This document shows, one piece after another, positions 26,947 to 35,540 of a stretch of 35,540 nucleotides of DNA. Each line of letters opens with the position of its first letter. Position 1 is the first letter of the stretch. This DNA comes from T1Sed10-7 sp047921175. GTDB taxonomy: Bacteria; Actinomycetota; Nitriliruptoria; Nitriliruptorales; Nitriliruptoraceae. The stretch is from the NCBI GenBank assembly GCA_047921175.1, contig JBLRWQ010000030.1:1-35540 (forward strand), written 5' to 3'. Under the pieces are notes generated by a model. That model was not told where the DNA came from, ran no database searches, and saw only the letters and a program-made list of their open reading frames with translations. The position numbers and the translations under genes are program-made.

Positions 26947-27002
26947 CGTCGGTCACCTCCCTTCGGGATCCCGTTGCCCGCTCCGAGGATCGAGCCGTTC
27001 GC

Positions 27003-27629
27003 TCACCCCTCGACGAGCACCATGGCCGCGCGCAGGACGCGGTCGCCGAGCCGGTAGCCGGGCCGCAGCACCGTCACGACCTTGGGCTCGCCGTCGATCC
27101 CCTCGCCTGGCTGCTGCTGGACCGCCTCGTGCACCGACGGGTCGAACGCCACCTCGGTGGTGTCGACGCGCTCGAGCCCCTGCTGACGCAGCACGTCGGC
27201 CAGCTTGGAGGCGACCAGACGGATCCCGGTGCCCAGGTCGACGTCGCTGGAGCCCTCGGCGGCGGCCAGGGTGCGGTCGAGGTCGTCGAGCACCTCGAGC
27301 AGCGCACCCGCGACCTCGGCCTTGCCAGCGGCCCGCTGCACCGCACCGTCGCGCATGACCCGGCGACGGTAGTTCTCGAAGTCCGCGTGGCTGCGGCGTA
27401 GGTCGTCGAGGTACTCGTCACGCTTGCCTTCGGCGGTCAGCAGCTCGGCGAGCAGCTCCGCCTTGGAGCGCGGGTCGGCGTCGGCGAGGGCCTCGATGTC
27501 GACGTGCTCCTCGGACCCGACGGCGTCCTCGCTCGGTCCGTCCGAGGCAGGGGGCTCCTCGGCCGGCGCAGGGGCCACCTCCGGGTCGAGGTGGTCGGGG
27601 GTGGGATCGGGGGTCTCGGTCACGTCCAT
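27003..27629 (-). CDS. grpE: GrpE nucleotide-exchange factor
   Basis: Encodes 208 residues from ATG 27629. An acidic, disordered N-terminus (about 1-55) precedes the long dimerisation helix (AELLAELLTAEGKRDEYLDDLRRSHADFENYRRRV) and the beta-rich head containing FDPSVHEAVQQQP and GYRLGDRVLRAAMV, the GrpE signature. It exchanges ADP on DnaK and acts as a thermosensor in other bacteria. A hairpin separates it from hsp20 upstream, which may set its lower dose relative to DnaK. Confidence 0.95.
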   Translation of the reverse strand: MDVTETPDPTPDHLDPEVAPAPAEEPPASDGPSEDAVGSEEHVDIEALADADPRSKAELLAELLTAEGKRDEYLDDLRRSHADFENYRRRVMRDGAVQRAAGKAEVAGALLEVLDDLDRTLAAAEGSSDVDLGTGIRLVASKLADVLRQQGLERVDTTEVAFDPSVHEAVQQQPGEGIDGEPKVVTVLRPGYRLGDRVLRAAMVLVEG

Positions 27630-27667
27630 GTCCTCGTGCGCTGGTCGGCTCGGACGGTCAGACGGGA

Positions 27668-27692
27668 GCGGGACGGCCGGTGGCCGTCCCGC
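27668..27692 (-). other. hairpin between hsp20 and grpE
   Basis: GCGGGACGGCC (27668-27678) and GGCCGTCCCGC (27682-27692) form an 11-bp perfect stem with a 3-nt loop, 21 bases past the hsp20 stop. It could partly terminate transcription so that dnaK and hsp20 exceed grpE, or stabilise the upstream message. Confidence 0.6.
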
Positions 27693-27713
27693 GTCCCGCG
27701 GCAGGGGCTGCGC

Positions 27714-28157
27714 TCACCCGGCCGTGATCTGGATCCGGCGTGGCTTGGCCTCCTCGGCCTTCGGCACCGTGATGGTCAGCAGGCCGTCGCGGTAGGCCGC
27801 GGTCACGCCGTCGGCATCCACCCGGTCCGGCAGCCGCACGGCCCGGTGGAACCGGCCGAAGTGCCGCTCGATACGGCGGAAGCCCTCGGCCTCGCGCTCG
27901 TCGTAGAAGCGGCGCTCGCCGGCGACGGTCAGCACGTTCTCCTCCAGCGAGACCTCGACCTCGCTGGCGTCGACGCCGGGCAGCTCGATGTGGAGGGTGA
28001 ACGCCTCCTCGGTCTCCTCGACGTCCAGCGCCGGGCTGAAGGCGCCCGCGGAGCTTGCGGCGGAGCGCTCGCCGAAGGCCTGGCGGAAGACGCGCTCCAC
28101 CTCGTCCTGGAGCGAGGAGACGTCACGGAACGGGTGGTAGGTGGCGATCTGCGTCAT
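27714..28157 (-). CDS. Hsp20 small heat-shock chaperone
   Basis: Encodes 147 residues from ATG 28157 with a strong GAGGAGAGG ribosome site. The alpha-crystallin domain (about 42-140) carries the expected pattern: ALDVEETEEAFTLHIELPGV, VSLEENVLTVAGERR, the arginine-containing GRFHRAVRLPDRV and the conserved DGLLTITVPK near the end. Such proteins bind unfolding proteins without ATP and hand them to DnaK and ClpB. It sits between dnaK and grpE, an unusual position; most actinobacteria have grpE directly after dnaK. Its leader is C/A-rich and G-poor. Confidence 0.95.
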   Translation of the reverse strand: MTQIATYHPFRDVSSLQDEVERVFRQAFGERSAASSAGAFSPALDVEETEEAFTLHIELPGVDASEVEVSLEENVLTVAGERRFYDEREAEGFRRIERHFGRFHRAVRLPDRVDADGVTAAYRDGLLTITVPKAEEAKPRRIQITAG

Positions 28158-28225
28158 GGTCCTCTCCTCTCTATGCGGGTGGGTTGGGTTGTGGTTCGGG
28201 TGGTGCGGTGGTGCTGGCTGCGGGG

Positions 28226-30073
<1,848 letters not shown>

Positions 30074-30219
30074 GTCGGGCCTCCTTCAGATCGGGTCCCC
30101 GCGGACGACGCGACCAGGCGGCGTGCGGGCGGGGCGGTGGCAGGTCGGACGTGCTCTCGACCACGAAGGTACGCCGTCCGCGGCACGGCACAAGCGCTTC
30201 GATGCCTATCGACGCAGGA

Positions 30220-30244
30220 AACCTGAGCCGCAGCGACTCAGGTT
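30220..30244 (-). promoter_or_regulatory. HAIR operator for HspR upstream of dnaK
   Basis: The inverted repeat AACCTGAG-N9-CTCAGGTT (30220-30227, 30237-30244) matches the HspR-associated inverted repeat (CTTGAGT-N7-ACTCAAG) in spacing and in its TGAG/CTCA core. It is the only such site I found in the window and should place the dnaK operon under HspR. A GATAGG element on the minus strand near 30204-30209 might be the -10. Confidence 0.8.
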
Positions 30245-30299
30245 GCTTGCGCAGCACGACAGCATCACCGCCGATGAGGTCCGGCGGACGCGCCGAGGG

Positions 30300-30467
30300 T
30301 CAGTGGTGCTCGTCGTCCACCGGCGGCATCGGGGGCGCCGGCCGCCAGGCCCGTGCCATCGGCACGCCCCGGGTACTGAGCCGCTCCCGGGCCGGATGCT
30401 GCGCGAGCAGGAGCAGGAGCGGCAGCAGGACCACCGCTGCGGCCAGGACCACCTGCCATGTCGCCAT
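30300..30467 (-). CDS. 55-residue single-helix membrane protein
   Basis: A short gene: ATG 30467 preceded by GGGAGG seven bases upstream, stop TGA at 30300-30302. The product has one strongly hydrophobic helix at residues 5-22 (QVVLAAAVVLLPLLLLLA) and a basic/Pro-rich tail ending DDEHH. It lies between the beta-hydroxyacid dehydrogenase and the dnaK operator on the same strand. The good ribosome site and clear membrane helix support a real protein, although no homologue is recognised. Function unknown. Confidence 0.55.
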   Translation of the reverse strand: MATWQVVLAAAVVLLPLLLLLAQHPARERLSTRGVPMARAWRPAPPMPPVDDEHH

Positions 30468-30501
30468 CAGCGCGCCTCCCGGGCCTCGGTTCCCACGCAG
30501 C

Positions 30502-31380
30502 TCACTCTACCGAGGTGATCTCCACGCCCGACGCCCGCTCGATCACGCGCACGAGCTCCACGTGGTCGGCCCCCGGCAGCGCCACCGCGGCGGCCGCCGT
30601 CAGGCGGTCCACGAGCGACAGCACCTCCCCGTCCACGCCGGCGCTGGCCAGCACTCCGCTGGCGAGGTGGACGTCCTTGGCCAGCAGATCGAGCGCGAAG
30701 GTGTGCGGGAAGCTGCGGTCGAGCACCCGCTCGGGGATCAGCGACTCCACGGCGAAGGAGCGGCCCGAGGAGGTGGCGATGACCTCGAGCGCCTGCCGGG
30801 GGTCCACCCCCTGGGCGACCAGCGCGGCCAGGCCCTCCCCGGCCGCCCACAGCGAGGTCGCGAGCAGGGCGTTGTTGACCGCCTTGACGGCCATGCCCGC
30901 ACCCACCGGACCGACGTGCACGACCCGTGCCGCGACGGCGTCCAGCACACCCCGCACTTCAGCCAGCACCGCCGCATCGCCGCCCACCATGACCGTGAGC
31001 GTGGCCGCCTCGGCCCCTGCGGTCCCGCCGGACACGGGCGCGTCGAGGTAGTGGACGCCGAGCTCGTCGAGCCGTGCCGCCAGGGCCCGCGCCCCGTCAG
31101 GTGCGCCCGAGGTGTGGTCCAGCCACACGGTCCCGGGCCGCAGCCGGGCCGCCACGGCCTCGACCACCGTCGCGACCTCCCGGTCGGTCGGCAGGCAGGA
31201 GCAGACCACGTCGACGGGCGGCAGGTCCTCGAGGCGGGGCACGACGGTGGCGCCGGAGGCGGCGGCATGCGCCTCGGCGACGCTGGTCGTCCGGTTCCAG
31301 ACCGAGGTCGGGAACGCGGCCGCGAGGTGGGTGGCCATGGGGCGGCCCATCGCACCGAGACCGAGGTAGGCGAGCTGCAC
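30502..31380 (-). CDS. beta-hydroxyacid dehydrogenase family (HIBADH/GarR-like)
   Basis: Encodes 292 residues from GTG 31380 with AAGGAG five to six bases upstream. The N-terminal Rossmann domain has G-x-G-x-x-G in YLGLGAMGRPMA; the substrate loop DAPVSGGTAGAEAATL (from about 113) and catalytic lysine in GMAVKAVNNALL (K166, N170) define the 3-hydroxyisobutyrate/tartronate-semialdehyde reductase family. These cytosolic enzymes interconvert a beta-hydroxyacid and its semialdehyde with NAD(P). Which substrate is used is not evident; no valine- or glyoxylate-degradation genes are nearby. Confidence 0.92.
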   Translation of the reverse strand: MQLAYLGLGAMGRPMATHLAAAFPTSVWNRTTSVAEAHAAASGATVVPRLEDLPPVDVVCSCLPTDREVATVVEAVAARLRPGTVWLDHTSGAPDGARALAARLDELGVHYLDAPVSGGTAGAEAATLTVMVGGDAAVLAEVRGVLDAVAARVVHVGPVGAGMAVKAVNNALLATSLWAAGEGLAALVAQGVDPRQALEVIATSSGRSFAVESLIPERVLDRSFPHTFALDLLAKDVHLASGVLASAGVDGEVLSLVDRLTAAAAVALPGADHVELVRVIERASGVEITSVE

Positions 31381-31435
31381 GTGGGGCTCCTTCGCGTGCG
31401 GGTGGACCCGAGGGCCGGGGTACCGGGTCGGGGGG

Positions 31436-32041
31436 CTACGAGGTCGGGGGGACGGGGTCGCTCCAGGACAGCTCCGCGCCGGCGCTGACGCCGACCCGGT
31501 CGAACCAGCCCTCGGGGACCTCGAGCGCCGAGCGGTACGGCTGCTCCGGTCCGGTGACCGGACAGGCCGACGGCTCGTCCTCCTCGCACGGCACCATCGT
31601 CGCGATGGTGTGGACGCTCCCGTCCACGCCGACGAAGGCGATGTCCAGCGGGATCACGGTGTTCCACATCCAGAAGCCGCCGCGGCGCTCCGCCTCGAAG
31701 ACGAACAGCATGCCCACCCCGTCGGGCAGCTCCGCGACCTCCATCAACCCGCGGCGGCGGCTGGGATCGTCCGCGGCGACCTTCACGTCGACCTCGAGAC
31801 GCGTATCACCGTCGACCAGCGTCACGACCGCCTCGGGGAGGTCATCGATGGCCGGGTGCAGCGGCGGTACCTCGGGCGCGTGGGCGTCGGCCGGGGTCCC
31901 GGTCGCGGCCGGCGGCGGCTCCGCCGCATCGGGACCGGGCGCCCCGTCCGTGGTGCAGCCGGCCAGCACGAGCGCGAACGCCAGCACCACCGGGCCTGGC
32001 GCGAGGATCGACCGCCCGGGCCGCGTTGCGCGACGCACCAC
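31436..32041 (-). CDS. DUF192-family lipoprotein
   Basis: Encodes 201 residues from GTG 32041, with GGAGG upstream. A lipoprotein signal ends in LVLAGC (C29), followed by a Pro/Ala/Asp-rich linker (about 30-65) and a DUF192 domain: RRRGLMEVAELPDGVGMLFVF, FWMWNTVIPLDIAFV, and PYRSALEVPEGWFDRVGV. DUF192 proteins are secreted or periplasmic with no established role. A short insertion with two cysteines (MVPCEEDEPSACPV) could form a disulphide outside the cell. It diverges from the ACT-domain gene. Confidence 0.9.
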   Translation of the reverse strand: MVRRATRPGRSILAPGPVVLAFALVLAGCTTDGAPGPDAAEPPPAATGTPADAHAPEVPPLHPAIDDLPEAVVTLVDGDTRLEVDVKVAADDPSRRRGLMEVAELPDGVGMLFVFEAERRGGFWMWNTVIPLDIAFVGVDGSVHTIATMVPCEEDEPSACPVTGPEQPYRSALEVPEGWFDRVGVSAGAELSWSDPVPPTS

Positions 32042-32069
32042 GACCTTCCTCCCTCCGTCACCGCCACGG

Positions 32070-32099
32070 ACGCTACCGGTCTGGCGGGCCGCCTATCCT
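32070..32099. promoter_or_regulatory. divergent promoters between DUF192 and ACT genes
   Basis: TAGCGT on the minus strand (32070-32075) and TATCCT on the plus strand (32094-32099) are reasonable -10 boxes within the 84-bp gap. No clear -35 elements are seen. Confidence 0.35.
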
Positions 32100-32125
32100 G
32101 CGGGCTCCCGGACAGGAGCAGCGCG

Positions 32126-32641
32126 ATGCACGAGCTCGCCGTCACGGCCATCGGGACCGACCGCCCCGGGATCGTGGCCGCCGTCACCCGGGTACTGCAC
32201 GAACGGGGCGGCAACCTCGAGGACTCGGCGATGACGATCCTCGGGGGCCAGTTCGCCATCGTGCTGCTGGTCTCCACCGATGACCGGCCGGATGCGCTCG
32301 AGACCGCCCTGGCCGAGGCCACGGCGCCGCTCGGCCTGGCGGTCAGCGTGACCCGTGCGGAGGGCGCCGGACGCGACAGCGAGGCGACCCACCTGCTGAG
32401 CGTCTACGGCGCCGACAAGCCCGGCATCGTCGCCGGGGTGACGGGGGCCCTGGCCGAGGTCGGCGCGAACGTCGTCGACCTGGAGACCCAGCTCATCGGC
32501 GGGCCGGAGCACCCCGTGTACGCGATGCTGATCGAGCTGGCCACCGACGACGTCGATACGGCACGCGATGCCGTGGCCGCGGCCTGCGAGGCGCTCGGCG
32601 TGGACCACACGCTGCGGACCATCGACACGGAGATCTACTAG
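32126..32641 (+). CDS. double-ACT-domain regulatory protein (GcvR-like)
   Basis: Encodes 171 residues from ATG 32126, with AGGAG eight bases upstream. It consists of two ACT domains (about 3-80 and 90-168), each starting with the typical ligand-binding loop: AIGTDRPGIVAAVTRVLHERGGN and SVYGADKPGIVAGVTGALAEVGAN. ACT domains bind amino acids such as glycine and often regulate metabolism. The closest described type is GcvR, the glycine-cleavage repressor accessory. The TAG is followed immediately by the GTG of def, so the two are co-translated. Confidence 0.85.
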   Translation: MHELAVTAIGTDRPGIVAAVTRVLHERGGNLEDSAMTILGGQFAIVLLVSTDDRPDALETALAEATAPLGLAVSVTRAEGAGRDSEATHLLSVYGADKPGIVAGVTGALAEVGANVVDLETQLIGGPEHPVYAMLIELATDDVDTARDAVAAACEALGVDHTLRTIDTEIY

Positions 32642-33166
32642 GTGACGGTCCGTCGTGTCGTCACCTACCCCGCGCGGGTCCTCAAGGGCCTGACCGGCCC
32701 GGTCGGCGAGATCGGGCCGCGCGAACGCCACCTCGCGCAGGATCTCGTCGACACGATGTACGCCTCGCCCGGGTGTGTGGGGTTGGCCGCCCCACAGCTC
32801 GGGGTCGCGTCCCGCGCCTTCGCGCTGGACGTCTCGGTGATGCGCAAGCCCCCGCCCGGCAACCACGGGCTGGTGGTGCTGTTCGACCCGGAGCTGGTGC
32901 TGGCCTCCGGCTCCGAGCTGGCCCGTGAGGGCTGCATGTCCGTCCCCGACTACACGTGCGACGTCCGACGTGCCACCGAGGTGGTCGTCCGTGGTACCAC
33001 GCCCGAGGGCCAGGAGCGGGTCGTCGAGGCGGTCGGGTTCGAGGCCCGAGCCTTCCAGCACGAGCTCGATCACCTCGACGGGCTGCTGGTGCTGGACCGG
33101 GTCGCCGCCCGCGCCGACGTGTTCCCCCGCAAGCGCCGCGCCCAGCCCGGCCAGCACCTGAAGTGA
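32642..33166 (+). CDS. def: peptide deformylase
   Basis: Encodes 174 residues from GTG 32642, directly after the upstream stop (zero spacing); CGGAG lies within the end of the previous gene. The three metal/catalytic motifs are present: GCVGLAAPQ (about 44-52), EGCMS with C98 and HELDH with H140, E141 and H144. It removes the formyl group from new N-terminal methionines on the ribosome, using Fe2+ or Zn2+. Motif 2 has Met where Leu is usual (EGCLS). Normal length. Confidence 0.95.
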   Translation: MTVRRVVTYPARVLKGLTGPVGEIGPRERHLAQDLVDTMYASPGCVGLAAPQLGVASRAFALDVSVMRKPPPGNHGLVVLFDPELVLASGSELAREGCMSVPDYTCDVRRATEVVVRGTTPEGQERVVEAVGFEARAFQHELDHLDGLLVLDRVAARADVFPRKRRAQPGQHLK

Positions 33167-33188
33167 CCACGCCCGACGTCCGGGCGGT

Positions 33189-34274
33189 TCACAGGGGCAG
33201 GTGCCGCGTGAGCCAGTCGGCCAGGAGCGGGTCGGTCACGACGATGTCATCGTCGGGGGTGCGACGAAGCTTCCCATCGGCGAGGAGTCGGTCGCGGGCG
33301 TGGTCAGCGGCGCCCGGCGACAGGTTGAGCCGTTGTGCAGCGGAGCCGTAGATCGACCCGTGGTTGGCGTAGATCCGGGCGACCTTCCTCTCGGTCATGG
33401 TCAGATCGTCGTAGCTGGCGGCCAGCACCGCGCTCTCGGCATCTCGCAGCGCCATCAGGGCGCGCCCCCACGTCTGGTCGGCGCGCACGCCGGGTGGCGT
33501 GTGCCGCCACGCCTGGTCCGCAGCACGCATCGTGCGCTGCGGATGACCGAGGGTGAGCTGGAGGATCTGTCCCGCGAGCGAGCCGGGATCACGGCCGGTG
33601 CTGACGAACCCCTCCTCGATGATCCGGTGCACCGCCGGCGGGTCGAGCGGCCCGATGGTCAGCAGGTCCGCCTGGTTGAAGAACGGCTGGTCGTGGCGGG
33701 TGAAGATGTCGCGCATCGCCGAGGGCGCCGATCCGGCGAAGACGAGCCCGAGCTCGGTGTAGTGGTGCTGCAGGTGGGTACGCAGCAGCCCGGCAGCACC
33801 ATCGATGGCGGTGATGGACTGGAACTCGTCGAAGACCACCAGCAGCGGCGTGCGGTGTGCGATGGCGACGAGCAGCTGGACCAGCTCGTCGTACAGCCCC
33901 CGCGCGTCGGGACGACGCGCAGGGGTCAGCGACAGCTTCGCCTGCAGGCCGGCGAGGTCGATCCCGGCCTGCACCGACAGCTCGACCGCGGGGGTGCGGA
34001 CCTGCGGGGCCGCGTCGCGCATCGCGACGGCCAGGCGGGTCGCGAGGTCGGCGTAGGCCTGCACCCCGAACAGGTCGATCGCGATGGTGGAGACCTCGGT
34101 CAGATCCGCGGCGAGCTGGCGCAGCACGGAGGTCTTCCCGAACCGGCGCGGGCCGAGCAGGGCCGTCACGCGCCGCTCCGTGACCCGGCCGGCGAGGTCC
34201 GCGAGCAACCGGTCGCGCCCGTGGACCTGCCCGGGCGCCAGCGGTCCCTGGTAGCGGAACGGTGACACCTCCAC
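33189..34274 (-). CDS. orphan AAA/STAND-like ATPase
   Basis: Encodes 361 residues from GTG 34274, chosen for its GGAGG; longer forms begin at GTG 34307. The N-terminal half is a P-loop ATPase with Walker A G41-PRRFGKT48, Walker B LLVVFDEFQ (D149, E150) and a sensor-like LGLVFAGSAPSAM. The C-terminal 90 residues look like a winged helix (LTMTERKVARIYANHGSIYGSAAQRLNLSPGAADHARDRLLADG). This resembles the archaeal-type ATPases (COG1672). No toxin, transposase or partner is adjacent. It could be a regulator or a defence-type ATPase; function unknown. Confidence 0.8.
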   Translation of the reverse strand: MEVSPFRYQGPLAPGQVHGRDRLLADLAGRVTERRVTALLGPRRFGKTSVLRQLAADLTEVSTIAIDLFGVQAYADLATRLAVAMRDAAPQVRTPAVELSVQAGIDLAGLQAKLSLTPARRPDARGLYDELVQLLVAIAHRTPLLVVFDEFQSITAIDGAAGLLRTHLQHHYTELGLVFAGSAPSAMRDIFTRHDQPFFNQADLLTIGPLDPPAVHRIIEEGFVSTGRDPGSLAGQILQLTLGHPQRTMRAADQAWRHTPPGVRADQTWGRALMALRDAESAVLAASYDDLTMTERKVARIYANHGSIYGSAAQRLNLSPGAADHARDRLLADGKLRRTPDDDIVVTDPLLADWLTRHLPL

Positions 34275-34328
34275 GGTACCCTCCACGGAACCGTGCCTTC
34301 TCTGCACTGTTTCCTGGTGGGTATCCTA
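34272..34328 (-). promoter_or_regulatory. promoter/operator of the AAA ATPase gene
   Basis: TAGGAT on the minus strand (34323-34328) is a good -10 box, giving a leader of about 42 nt. CACGGT (34272-34277) and ACCGTG (34290-34295) form an inverted repeat at the start codon, possibly an autoregulatory site. Confidence 0.35.
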
Positions 34329-34344
34329 GCGGGCCGCGGTCCGC

Positions 34345-34773
34345 TCAGCGGGGCAGCGGCCGGCAGTCGGTGTTCGCGTCGATGGCGACCTCGCCGGTGC
34401 CGCGGTCGATCGCGACGGTGAGGCGCAACCCGTCCCGGCGGCCGAAGACCTCCTCGGGCTGCTCGCCGGGGACGAGCACGTAGCCCGCGTCGGTCAGCAC
34501 CGCCGCAGCACGCTCGAGCAGATCGGGGGTGTCCGGGGCCGGGCCGCGCAGCGAGGCTCGGTTGGCCGCCCCCGTCTCGGTGGTCACGAGCTGGCAGCGG
34601 CTCCGCTCGCCGAACGGGGACGCCTGGGTGACCTCGAGATCGATCGCGGCGACCACCTCGTCGACCAGCCCGGCCAGCTCGGCCTCGGCCTGGTCGATCC
34701 GGATCGTGGCCTCCCCGAACCGGGAGCAGCCGAGCAGGACGAGCACCAGCACCACCAGCACGCCGCTGCGCAT
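34345..34773 (-). CDS. small lipoprotein of unknown function
   Basis: Encodes 142 residues from ATG 34773, with GAGGTGG upstream. The N-terminus is a lipoprotein signal (RSGVLVVLVLVLLGC, C16). The mature part contains a helical acidic segment (DQAEAELAGLVDEVVAAIDLEV), a cysteine in SRCQLV, a second in ANTDCRPL near the end and a globular alpha/beta middle (PDLLERAAAVLTDAGYVLVPG). The two cysteines could pair outside the membrane. No family recognised. A TACCCT element at 34844-34849 may be its -10. Confidence 0.75.
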   Translation of the reverse strand: MRSGVLVVLVLVLLGCSRFGEATIRIDQAEAELAGLVDEVVAAIDLEVTQASPFGERSRCQLVTTETGAANRASLRGPAPDTPDLLERAAAVLTDAGYVLVPGEQPEEVFGRRDGLRLTVAIDRGTGEVAIDANTDCRPLPR

Positions 34774-34874
34774 GACCACCACCTCGATGTCCGCCCCGTC
34801 CGCTGCTGCCCTGCCGACCCGCCACTCGGTTGCGCCAGCCGCGAGGGTACGACCCCACCGGCACCGGCCCCACG

Positions 34875-34903
34875 TTGGTCGGCCGCAGGGCCGCTCGTAC
34901 ACT
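34875..34903 (+). promoter_or_regulatory. promoter of the Fe-S reductase gene
   Basis: TTGGTC (34875-34880), 17 bp, TACACT (34898-34903) form a sigma-70-type promoter, 64 bp before the GTG at 34967. This is the clearest complete -35/-10 pair in the window. Confidence 0.55.
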
Positions 34904-34966
34904 GGCCGGGCCCGTCCCCGGGGATGGAGCCGTCCCGGGCAGGGCCTCGACGAGGGAGCACGACCG

Positions 34967-35540
34967 GTGACCGACGAGACCCTGCTGACCCTGTTCCGTG
35001 TCCTGGCGGGCACCGCGGTGCTGGCGTTCTTCGGGGCCTGGGCGGTGCGGCGCGGGACCTTCCTGGTGCGTCTCATCAGAGCGGCCAAGCCCCACCCCGA
35101 GCGCAACATCCGCAGCGCGTTCCGGGCCAACCTCCGCCACGCGCTGGTGAACATCTTCGGGCACCGGAAGCTGCTGAAGTGGTCGCTGTCGGGCATCGCG
35201 CACTTCTGGGTCATGTACGCCTTCTTCGTGCTGCAGACCACGGTGCTGGAGGCCATCGGCGAGCTGTACGTCGGCCCGTCCTTCCAGCTGCCGCTGCTGA
35301 ACTCCATCAGCCTGTTCGGGGTGACCGCCTACGACGTGCTCGGGTTCTCCCAGGACCTGTTCGGCCTGCTGTCGCTGACCGGCATCCTGATCTTCGCGAC
35401 CATCCGCGCCTCCCAGGAGCCGCGCACCAAGGGCCGCCGGTCCCGCTTCGCCGGCTCCAACCTCAACCAGGGCTGGTGGGTGCTGAGCGCCGAGGTGCTG
35501 GTGGTCTGGACCCTGTGGACCGCCCACGGGGTGCGGTACG
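34967..35540 (+). CDS. membrane Fe-S oxidoreductase, N-terminal part (Rv0338c-like)
   Basis: The frame from GTG 34967 (GAGGGAG eight bases upstream) stays open to the window edge, giving 191 residues. It contains several membrane helices (about 8-26, 75-92, 115-145, 170-188) interrupted by basic loops (RAAKPHPERNIRSAFRANLRH), with a histidine-containing helix in HFWVMYAFFVLQ. This resembles the NarI/HdrE-like membrane domain at the start of large actinobacterial iron-sulphur reductases such as Rv0338c, which continue with 4Fe-4S and CCG cysteine domains. Those domains would lie outside the window, so the assignment is provisional. Confidence 0.75.
   Translation, partial: MTDETLLTLFRVLAGTAVLAFFGAWAVRRGTFLVRLIRAAKPHPERNIRSAFRANLRHALVNIFGHRKLLKWSLSGIAHFWVMYAFFVLQTTVLEAIGELYVGPSFQLPLLNSISLFGVTAYDVLGFSQDLFGLLSLTGILIFATIRASQEPRTKGRRSRFAGSNLNQGWWVLSAEVLVVWTLWTAHGVRY

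Noticed and set aside
30245..30300. Second HAIR site beside dnaK
   Set aside because: No further TGAG-N9-CTCA arrangement is found in this stretch or in the other gaps of the cluster.

Overview
The window is very GC-rich bacterial DNA (roughly 73% by eye) carrying about 29 protein genes packed on both strands. Several features point to an actinobacterium: a dnaK–grpE–dnaJ–hspR–clpB block with an HspR-type (HAIR) inverted repeat, many GTG starts, several GTGA stop/start overlaps, TAGGGT/TAGCGT-like -10 boxes, a SARP/BTAD-type regulator, a PspC-kinase/LuxR pair, and an Rv0338c-like membrane Fe-S reductase. A deep-branching class such as Nitriliruptoria would fit, but that placement is a guess. 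I see no rRNA, tRNA, CRISPR array, insertion sequence or prophage; the content looks chromosomal and mostly housekeeping or regulatory.

Left part (1-4400): an envelope-stress module. A PspC/LiaF-like membrane protein and a small two-helix membrane protein (minus strand) diverge from a PspC-domain histidine kinase that is translationally coupled to a LuxR-type response regulator (plus strand). Two near-identical hairpins and a strong inverted repeat lie beyond the minus-strand genes.

4400-14850: a divergent ProA-like aldehyde dehydrogenase coupled to a CynX-type MFS exporter; a CarH/LitR-like MerR regulator with all hallmark B12-binding residues; a dodecin; a small membrane protein; a PNPOx-like protein; a DUF2256-DUF3253 fusion; a phytoene-desaturase-like FAD oxidoreductase coupled to a tiny membrane protein; a glycerophosphodiesterase-PAP2 phosphatase fusion; and a lipoprotein. 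Flavin, B12 and carotenoid-type functions lie close together here, which suggests but does not prove a light/redox neighbourhood.

14850-22400: two large ATPase regulators transcribed divergently (a LuxR-type LAL protein and an AAA-TPR-BTAD protein), then an AzgA-type purine permease ending in a bidirectional terminator shared with clpB.

22400-30500: the heat-shock cluster, read right to left as a 55-aa membrane protein, dnaK, hsp20, grpE, dnaJ, hspR, clpB. A HAIR operator sits upstream of dnaK, and hairpins between hsp20/grpE and hspR/clpB may set relative expression. The hsp20 insertion between dnaK and grpE is unusual.

30500-35540: a beta-hydroxyacid dehydrogenase, a DUF192 lipoprotein, a double-ACT protein directly followed by peptide deformylase, an orphan AAA ATPase, a small lipoprotein, and the start of the Rv0338c-like reductase, which runs off the window.

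The strongest non-genic signal is a near-palindromic decamer, CACCGAGGTG (either strand), that I count twelve times where base composition predicts well under one. Tandem duplications directly abutting gene 3' ends (about 4340, 8436, 10111) and a 52-bp near-perfect hairpin at 10056 are further unexplained structures.
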